Shown piece by piece: positions 56,634-62,700 of a stretch of 62,700 nt of DNA (its first letter is position 1; each line of letters opens with the position of its first letter). The notes beneath the pieces were generated by a model. It did not search any database and was not told the DNA's origin. It saw only the letters and a list, made by a program, of their open reading frames with translations. The translations under genes and the position numbers were made by a program. This DNA comes from an uncultured Alphaproteobacteria bacterium (lineage in GTDB: Bacteria; Pseudomonadota; Alphaproteobacteria; Geminicoccales; Geminicoccaceae): assembly GCA_937926445.1 (NCBI GenBank), contig CALBAK010000067.1:1-62700 (forward strand), given 5' to 3'.

Positions 56634-57444
56634 ATGCTCGGCGAGCGGCATCGGGCGGTCGAGGCCATGATCCGGCGCTTCGCCGACCAGCGGCTCCGGC
56701 CGCTCGCCGGCGAGCTCGACGCGAGCGAGCGCTCCCCGGCCGAGCTCCACCGCGCGATGGCCGGCCTCGGCCTCTTGGGCCTGACCGTGCCGGCCGAGCT
56801 CGGCGGCGCCGGGCTGGGTCCGCTCGGCTACGTGTTCGTCATCGAGGAGCTGGCGCGCGGCGACGCCTCGGTCGCCGACCGGTGCGGCCTGGTCGAGCTC
56901 GTCGCTACGCTGCTCGTCGAGCACGGCACGCCGGCCCGGCGCGCCCGCTCGCTCGAGCCGCGCTGGCCTCCGAGCTCGAGCCGGCCTGTGCGATCACCGA
57001 GGCCGAGGCCGGCTCGGACGTGGCCGGCATCCGCACGATGACGGTGCGCAACGCGCGAGGCTGGCGGCTCGACAGCGCCGCGCTGTGGATCCACAACATG
57101 CCGGTCTGCGATCTGGTGTTCGTGCTCGCCCGCACCGATCCGGCCGCCGGCCGGCGGGGACGAGCGTCTTCCTGGTCGAGGCCGACCGGCCGGGCTTCGC
57201 GCGCGGCCGCGGCGAGCACGAAACGGGCCAGCGGGCGAGCTCGATGGGCGCGCTCCACTTCGCGGGCGTCGAGCTCTCGCAGGAGGCGCTCCTCGGCCCC
57301 GAGGGACGCGCCTTCCATCTGATGATGAGCTTGCTCGACAAGGGCCGGTTCGGGATCGGCGCGATCGCGGTCGGGATCGCCCGGGCCGGCCTCGAGGCGG
57401 CTATGGCCCGCGAGCTGTTCCGGGCGGTCGAGAGCGGCAGGTGA
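56634..57444 (+). pseudogene. Acyl-CoA dehydrogenase, frameshifted twice and truncated
   Basis: The N-terminal domain (MLGERHRAVEAMIRRFADQR, PAELGGAGLGPLGYVFVIEE) is in one frame. After about 56955 the substrate/FAD region (EPACAITEAEAGSDVAGI) is in a second, and after about 57150 TSVFLVEADRPGFARGRGEH and LLDKGRFGIGAIAVGIARAG are in a third. The sequence then stops at ~270 residues of the normal ~380, so most of the C-terminal helical domain with the catalytic Glu is absent. The stop overlaps the start of the aminotransferase gene (GTGA). Confidence 0.85.
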
Positions 57445-58385
57445 ACCGGCGGGAGGCTTCCTTGTCCACCGCACCCTTCATGATCCAGAACGGCCGTATC
57501 GTGGCATACGCCGAGTGTCGGCTGCACGGCTTCTCGGGAGCGGTGAAATACGGCTGCGGGGTGTTCGAGGGCCTGCGGGCTTATTGGAACGCGGGCCAAC
57601 ACCAGCTCTGGGTCTTCCGGCTCGAAGAGCACCTCGCGCGGCTCGGCTTCGGGATACGGGTGCTGCGCCTCGAAGGCGCGCCGCCGCTCGAGACGATCGG
57701 CCGCGGGATCCTCGAGATGCTGCGCGCCAACGGCCTGCGGGAGACCTGCCACATACGCGTCATCGTCCATCTGGACGGCGACGACGAGCTCTCGGCGAAA
57801 GGACCGGTGGGCTGGATGGCAGGGGCGGTGCCGCGCGGCTCCTCGCGCTTCGTCGAGGCCGGCATGCACGCCAAGGTGACCGCCTGGGCGCGGATCGCCG
57901 ATGCGGCGCTGCCGGCGCGCGTCAAAGCCACGGGCAATTATCTCAACAATCGAGCGGCAGAGCTCGAGGCCAAACGCGACGGCTACGACGCCGCCATCCT
58001 GCTCACCGCCGACGGCAAACTCAGCGAGGCTTCCGGCGCTTGCCTGATGCTGGTGCGGGACGGCAAGCTCGTCACGCCGTCGGTCACGAGCGACATTCTC
58101 GAAAGCATCACGCGGGCGACCTTGATCGAACTCGCCCGCGAGGCCGGGATCGAGGTGGTCGAGCGGGCGGTCGACCGAAGCGAACTCTGGGCGGCGGAGG
58201 AGGTTCTGGCCTGCGGCTCGGGCTGGGAGGTGGTGCCGATCGTCTCGGTCGACCGCCTGCCGGTCGGCGACGGTCGGCCGGGGCCGGTGACCCGCGCGCT
58301 GCAGGAGGCCTATTTCGCGACGGTGCGCGGCGAGCGGCCGGACCGCCGCGGCTGGCTCACCCCTGTATGGCCGGATGGGACCTGA
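57441..58385 (+). CDS. ilvE: Branched-chain amino-acid aminotransferase (class IV PLP enzyme)
   Basis: It transaminates leucine, isoleucine and valine with 2-oxoglutarate, or is a related class IV aminotransferase. The 314-residue product has VKYGCGVFEGLRAYW, the PLP Lys in ARVKATGNYLNNRAAELEAK, and DGKLSEASGACLMLVRDGKL, where the usual SEGSGENIF segment is altered. GTG 57441 overlaps the stop of the broken acyl-CoA dehydrogenase; a TTG at 57463 with GGAGG just upstream is an alternative start. Confidence 0.87.
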   Translation: MNRREASLSTAPFMIQNGRIVAYAECRLHGFSGAVKYGCGVFEGLRAYWNAGQHQLWVFRLEEHLARLGFGIRVLRLEGAPPLETIGRGILEMLRANGLRETCHIRVIVHLDGDDELSAKGPVGWMAGAVPRGSSRFVEAGMHAKVTAWARIADAALPARVKATGNYLNNRAAELEAKRDGYDAAILLTADGKLSEASGACLMLVRDGKLVTPSVTSDILESITRATLIELAREAGIEVVERAVDRSELWAAEEVLACGSGWEVVPIVSVDRLPVGDGRPGPVTRALQEAYFATVRGERPDRRGWLTPVWPDGT

Positions 58386-58495
58386 AGCGCGGCGGGTGCA
58401 CCGAATCGGCGATTGCCAGCGCCGCGGGCGGCACTAGGCTCTCTTCGGGGCCGGGGAGGAGGGGCCGCGCGCCCGACCCGGCGAGGGAGGTCGCG

Positions 58496-60073
58496 ATGCG
58501 GGTGATCCGGTGGCTCGGGGCTTCGGCCGTGTTGGCGCTCTCGGTCGGACTCGCGACGGGGGAGGCGCGGGCGCAGTTCACCTGTCCGGTCAAGGGCGGG
58601 GATCTCGTGTTCGGCCAGGAGGCCAAGGTCAACTCGCTCGACCAGCACGCCTCCTCGACGATCAGCACGCGCAACATCGCGATGCACATCTACGAATCGC
58701 TGATGACGCGCAGCGAGGACAACGACCCGATCCCCGAGCTCGCGGAATCGGTGAGCACGAGCGACGACGGCAAGGTCCACACCTTCGAACTCCGCCAGGG
58801 GATCACCTTCCACAACGGCAAGCCCATGACGTCGAAGGACGTCGTGGCCTCCTTCGAACGTTACAAAAAAGTCGGCATCGAGCGGGTGATTCTGAACAAC
58901 GTCGAATCCTGGGAGGCCCCCGATCCCCACACCTTCGTGATCCGAATGAAGGTGGCGCAGCCGACCTTCCTCGAGGACCTCTCCTCCTTCTCGGTGCCGA
59001 TCGTGATCACGCCCGCCGAGAACACGGAGGCGCCTCCCCTCAAGATGGAGCCGATCGGCACCGGGCCCTTCCAGTTCGTCGAGTTCGTGGCCGACAGCCA
59101 CGTCAAGCTCAAGCGCTTCGAAGGCTACAAGCCCAACACGGCGTTCAAGGACCGCACGGGCTTCGGCGGCTACAAGGTCGCCTGCTTGGATACCGTGACG
59201 TTCCGCATTGTGACCGAGCCCGGAGCGCGAGTGGCCGGCCTCGAGACCGGCGAGCTCCACGCCGTCGAGGACGTGCCGCAGGCGAGCGTCAAGCGGCTCA
59301 AAGAGAACAAAGCGATCACGATCGTCCCGTACGAGAACTTCTGGATCCACATCGCCACACCGAACTTCGCCAAGCCGCCGACCGACAATCCTCTGGTCCG
59401 GCGCGCCATCCAGATCGCCCTCGACATGGAAGAGATCATGGAGGCGGCGACCGACGGGGCCTACAATCTGAACTTCGGGTTCCAAACCAAGAACCGCAAG
59501 GTCTATTCCGACAAGGGCAAGGAGTTCTTCAACGTCAAGGACCCGGCCAAAGCCAAGGAACTGTTGAAGCAGGCCGGCTACAAGGGAGAGGAGCTCGTCC
59601 TCCTCACCAACAAAGATTATACCTCGATGTACAATGCAGCACTCGTCATGGCCGAGCAGCTCAAGGCGATCGGCATGAACGTGCGCCTCGAGGTCCAGGA
59701 CTGGCCGGCGACGATCGCCACCCGGGACAAGAGCCACGACGCCTGGAACTATCACTTCACGGGTTGGGGCACGAACCAGGCTCTCGGCTATCTCGCGGTC
59801 TTCAAGTTCCTGGCGAAGCCGAAGCCGATCTACAATTTCAAGAACCCAGAGGACACCGATCCGGTGTTCGACGCAGCCTACAACGACATGATCTCCAAAC
59901 CCACGGTCGAGGAGCGCTACGAAGCCTTCGCCCGGGTCCAGTACCGGGTCATGGAGAACGGGCTCGCCCTGCCGTTCGGCTGGCTCACGAAGAATCAGGC
60001 CGTGCGGTCGAACGTGAAGAACTTCGTGCCGTTCCGGATCCCGCGGATGTACAACGTCTGGATGGAGAAGTGA
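58496..60073 (+). CDS. ABC transporter periplasmic binding protein, peptide/opine type (SBP family 5)
   Basis: The 525-residue product has a signal peptide (GASAVLALSVGLATGEARAQ) and the DppA/OppA-like fold: VNSLDQHASSTISTRNIAMH, ELRQGITFHNGKPMTSKDVV, GTGPFQFVEF, NPLVRRAIQIALDMEEIM. Ligand unknown; dipeptides, glutathione-like compounds or opines are possible. ATG follows GGGAGG. It heads an operon with two permeases and an ATPase. Confidence 0.92.
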   Translation: MRVIRWLGASAVLALSVGLATGEARAQFTCPVKGGDLVFGQEAKVNSLDQHASSTISTRNIAMHIYESLMTRSEDNDPIPELAESVSTSDDGKVHTFELRQGITFHNGKPMTSKDVVASFERYKKVGIERVILNNVESWEAPDPHTFVIRMKVAQPTFLEDLSSFSVPIVITPAENTEAPPLKMEPIGTGPFQFVEFVADSHVKLKRFEGYKPNTAFKDRTGFGGYKVACLDTVTFRIVTEPGARVAGLETGELHAVEDVPQASVKRLKENKAITIVPYENFWIHIATPNFAKPPTDNPLVRRAIQIALDMEEIMEAATDGAYNLNFGFQTKNRKVYSDKGKEFFNVKDPAKAKELLKQAGYKGEELVLLTNKDYTSMYNAALVMAEQLKAIGMNVRLEVQDWPATIATRDKSHDAWNYHFTGWGTNQALGYLAVFKFLAKPKPIYNFKNPEDTDPVFDAAYNDMISKPTVEERYEAFARVQYRVMENGLALPFGWLTKNQAVRSNVKNFVPFRIPRMYNVWMEK

Positions 60074-60117
60074 GGGCCGGGCCGGGCGGCTGAGGCCGCG
60101 AGAAGGGGAGGGGTGCG

Positions 60118-61071
60118 GTGCTGCGCTACGTCGCCCATCGCCTCCTCGCCTCCATCCCCGTGCTCTTCCTCGTCACCCTCATCTCTTTCTCGTTGATGCA
60201 GCTCGTGCCCGGCGATCCGGCCATCTTGATCGCCGGGCTGCAGGCCACCCCGGCCGAGGTCGAGCGGATCCGCCACCAGCTCGGCCTCGACCAGCCCTTC
60301 CACGTGCAGCTCTTCTCCTGGTACGCCCATCTCCTGCGTGGCGAGCTAGGCACCTCGTTGCTGCTCGGCCGCGACGTCCTCGAGGTGATCCTCGAGCGGC
60401 TGCCGGTGTCCTTCTCGATCGCGCTCTACGCGCTCTTCCTCACCGTGCTGGTGGGGCTCCTCGCCGGTATCGTCGCGGCGCTGCGGCAGAATACGCTGAT
60501 CGACCAACTCGTCATGACGGTGGCGCTGATCGGGGTGAGCCTCCCCAATTTCTGGCTCGCCCTGATGCTCATCGTGCTCTTCGCGGTGCAGCTCGGATGG
60601 TTGCCCTCGGGCGGCTATGTCGACTTCCGCCAGGACCTCTGGGGCTGGCTGCGCGCCACCACGCTGCCCGCCGTCTCGCTCGCCATGCTGCAGATGGGGC
60701 TCCTGGCGCGGATCACCCGCTCGACCATGCTCGAGGTGCTGCGCCAGGACTATATCCGCACTGCCCGCGCCAAGGGCCTCCCGCAACGGCTCGTGGTCGG
60801 CAAGCACGCCCTCAAGAACGTGATGATCCCGGTCGTCACCGTGCTCGGGATCGTCTTGAGCTTGCTGCTCTCGGGCTCTGTCGTCATCGAGACGATCTTC
60901 TCGATCCCCGGGATCGGCTCGCTCTTGGGCTCCTCCATTCTCCGCCGCGACTATCCGGTGATCCAGGCCGGGCTCCTGTTCGTCGCCACCATGTTGCTCC
61001 TGCTCAATCTCCTGGTCGATCTCGTCTACGCTTGGCTGGACCCCAGGATCCGGTACGGCCGTGGCGAGTGA
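60118..61071 (+). CDS. ABC transporter permease, DppB type
   Basis: The 317-residue protein has six predicted TM helices and the DppB pattern: RLLASIPVLFLVTLISFSLM, LVPGDPAILIAG, the EAA loop QDYIRTARAKGLPQRLVVGK and IETIFSIPGIGSLLGSSILR. GTG start 44 bp after the binding protein. It overlaps the DppC-type gene by 11 nt. Confidence 0.93.
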   Translation: MLRYVAHRLLASIPVLFLVTLISFSLMQLVPGDPAILIAGLQATPAEVERIRHQLGLDQPFHVQLFSWYAHLLRGELGTSLLLGRDVLEVILERLPVSFSIALYALFLTVLVGLLAGIVAALRQNTLIDQLVMTVALIGVSLPNFWLALMLIVLFAVQLGWLPSGGYVDFRQDLWGWLRATTLPAVSLAMLQMGLLARITRSTMLEVLRQDYIRTARAKGLPQRLVVGKHALKNVMIPVVTVLGIVLSLLLSGSVVIETIFSIPGIGSLLGSSILRRDYPVIQAGLLFVATMLLLLNLLVDLVYAWLDPRIRYGRGE

Positions 61072-61948
61072 GGCGTTCGCGAGCCCGTTCGACCGGTCGG
61101 CCGTCCGCCGGCGCCGCTTTACGACCCTTCGCCGGCTCCTGCGCCACCGGCTGTTCCTCGTGGGTGCCTTTCTCTTCTCGATCGTGCTCGCGGCCGCCCT
61201 CTTCGCCGATCTCTTGATCCAGGTCGATCCCAACCGGATCTCGATCCGCAACAAGTTCCGTCCACCAGGGACGGAGTGGATCTTCGGCACCGACAATTTC
61301 GGCAGGAGCCAATGGAGCCGGGTGGTCAAGGGTGCCCAGCTTTCGCTCGCCATCGGCTTCGGTGTGGTGGTCTTGAACGCCGTATTTGGCACGATGCTGG
61401 GCGCGCTGGCCGGCTATTTCCGTTCGCTCGACAATCTCCTGATGCGGATCATGGACGCCTTCATGGCCTTTCCGGTGATCCTCCTGGCGATCGGGATCAC
61501 GGCCGCGCTCGGGCCCGGCTCGATCAACGCAGTGATCGCGCTCGCCGCGGTCTACACGCCGCGGACCGCGCGGATCGTGCGCGCTTCGGTGCTGGTCGTG
61601 CGCGAGCAGGCCTATGTCGAGGCGGCACGCGCCATGGGCGCCTCGCACGCGCGCATCCTGCTCCGCCACGTGCTGCCCAACTGCATGGCACCGCTCATCG
61701 TCCAACTCACCTTCATCTTCGCCTATTCGGTCTTGTCCGAGGCGGTCTTGAGCTTCCTCGGCCTCGGCGCCGAGCCGCCCACGCCCACCTGGGGCAACAT
61801 CATCGCCGAGGGCCGGCTCTACATCCGGGAAGCCCCCTGGCTCACGCTGATCCCCGGCCTCGCGCTCGCGATGACCGTGCTCGGCCTCAACCTCCTGGGT
61901 GACGGGCTCCGGGACGTGCTCGACCCGCGCCTCAAGGTCCAACAATAG
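61061..61948 (+). CDS. ABC transporter permease, DppC type
   Basis: The 295-residue protein shows the DppC signature: N-terminal TM helix then [40 protein letters not shown] loop [20 protein letters not shown], and [23 protein letters not shown] start overlapping the DppB-type gene; ends with TAG 2 bp before the ATPase gene. Confidence 0.93.
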   Translation: MASEAFASPFDRSAVRRRRFTTLRRLLRHRLFLVGAFLFSIVLAAALFADLLIQVDPNRISIRNKFRPPGTEWIFGTDNFGRSQWSRVVKGAQLSLAIGFGVVVLNAVFGTMLGALAGYFRSLDNLLMRIMDAFMAFPVILLAIGITAALGPGSINAVIALAAVYTPRTARIVRASVLVVREQAYVEAARAMGASHARILLRHVLPNCMAPLIVQLTFIFAYSVLSEAVLSFLGLGAEPPTPTWGNIIAEGRLYIREAPWLTLIPGLALAMTVLGLNLLGDGLRDVLDPRLKVQQ

Positions 61949-61950
61949 CC

Positions 61951-62700
61951 GTGCGCGGCACCCCGATCCTCTCCGTCGAAGGGCTCACGACCGAGGTACG
62001 GACCGAGCAGGGCCGCTTCCGGGCGGTCGATTCCGTCTCCTTCGGCCTCCACCCGGGCGAGGTCCTGGGCATCGTCGGCGAGTCCGGCTGCGGCAAGAGC
62101 ATGACCGCGCTCTCGATCCTGGGTCTCGTACCACAGCCGGCGGCGCGCATCACCGCGGGGCGGGTGCTGTTCGAGGGGCGCGATCTGCTGCGCCTTCCCG
62201 AGCGCGAGCTCCGGCGCGTCCGCGGTGCCTCGATTTCGATGATCTTCCAGGAGCCGATGACCTCCCTCAATCCGGTCTTCACGATCGGCGACCAGGTCAG
62301 CGAAACCCTTCGGCTGCACGAGCGGCTCGGCCGGCGGGCGGCCCGTGCGCGGGCGGTGGAGCTTTTGGCCAAGGTCGGAATCCCCGCACCGGCCGAGCGA
62401 CTCGACGCCTATCCGCACGAGCTCTCGGGTGGGATGCGGCAGCGGGTGATGATCGCCATCGCCCTCGCCTGCAACCCCAAGGTGCTGCTCGCCGACGAGC
62501 CCACGACCGCGCTCGATGTCACGATCCAGGCTCAGATCCTCGATCTCCTCGAGCGGCTGCAGGCCGAGCTCGGCATGGCGGTCGTGATCATCACCCACGA
62601 TCTCGGCATCGTCGCCGAGTTCGCCCACCGGGTGCTCGTCATGTATGCCGGCCGGGTGATCGAGGAGGGGCCGGTCGAGGCGATCTTCGAACATCCGGCG
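61951..62700 (+). CDS. ABC transporter ATPase, DppD type (partial, runs off the right edge)
   Basis: 250 codons are visible, open at the right edge. Walker [18 protein letters not shown]-loop [12 protein letters not shown], signature [15 protein letters not shown], Walker [16 protein letters not shown] and H-loop [12 protein letters not shown] are all intact. The start is GTG. It is missing only the C-terminal oligopeptide-binding extension expected in OppD/DppD. A DppF-type ATPase may follow outside the window. Confidence 0.93.
   Translation, partial: MRGTPILSVEGLTTEVRTEQGRFRAVDSVSFGLHPGEVLGIVGESGCGKSMTALSILGLVPQPAARITAGRVLFEGRDLLRLPERELRRVRGASISMIFQEPMTSLNPVFTIGDQVSETLRLHERLGRRAARARAVELLAKVGIPAPAERLDAYPHELSGGMRQRVMIAIALACNPKVLLADEPTTALDVTIQAQILDLLERLQAELGMAVVIITHDLGIVAEFAHRVLVMYAGRVIEEGPVEAIFEHPA

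Overview
This is a GC-rich (roughly 70%) bacterial chromosome segment. Gene content (AspC-type aminotransferase, apt, short NAD kinase, lipB, siroheme synthase, glutamyl-Q tRNA(Asp) synthetase, NasT/NasS-type nitrate regulation, TRAP and oligopeptide uptake proteins) suggests an alphaproteobacterium near Rhodospirillales/Geminicoccales; that placement is inference. Genes are tightly packed, often with ATGA/GTGA stop-start overlaps, and GTG starts are common.

Region 1 (1-10.2 kb, minus strand) is a type III CRISPR-Cas locus. In transcription order it holds cas6, four genes for a predicted inner-membrane assembly (a multi-TM/coiled-coil protein, a one-TM protein with a vWA-like domain, a MotA/TolQ/ExbB-like protein with a long coiled-coil tail, and a one-TM coiled-coil protein placed like MotB/ZorB), a poorly understood helical protein, a CARF protein of the NE0113 family with a winged-helix-like tail, an intact cas10 (HD and GGDD), and the first codons of a further gene that leaves the window. 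Finding a motor-like membrane module inside a type III cas operon is the most unusual feature here and the best candidate for an undescribed system. No CRISPR array is visible.

Region 2 (10.4-27.9 kb) is mostly housekeeping: tRNA-Val, N-formylglutamate amidohydrolase-like, aspartate aminotransferase, apt, nadK, moaA, an OmpA-type lipoprotein, a pseudo-receiver/Hpt protein, a TerB-like protein, nnr, a PAS-GGDEF-EAL protein, a pentapeptide-repeat protein, lipB, tRNA-Leu, malic enzyme and mgtE.

Region 3 (27.0-39.95 kb, minus strand) is an assimilatory nitrate cluster in advanced decay: nasT-nasS-nrtA-nrtB-nrtD-FAD oxidoreductase-nirA-FNR flavoprotein-nasA-cysG. Gene order and stop/start overlaps are still readable, but every gene except cysG carries frameshifts, nonsense codons, deletions or lost motif residues. 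cysG keeps an open frame but has no stop codon near its natural end and runs antisense into mgtE.

Region 4 (40-47.5 kb) is mixed: an Nmad3-like protein, an unexplained stretch with a sharp low-GC patch, a lipoprotein hydrolase, gluQ, a broken GGDEF-EAL gene, a ParA-like ATPase and an ATC-hydrolase-like protein.

Region 5 (47.5-62.7 kb) is metabolism and uptake: aspartate dehydrogenase, a Liv-type binding protein with LivG and LivF but no permeases, an orphan TRAP binding protein, gloB, a methyltransferase, a DapA-family protein, a flavin reductase, an Asp/Glu racemase, a broken acyl-CoA dehydrogenase, a branched-chain aminotransferase and a peptide/solute ABC operon (binding protein, two permeases, ATPase) cut by the right edge.
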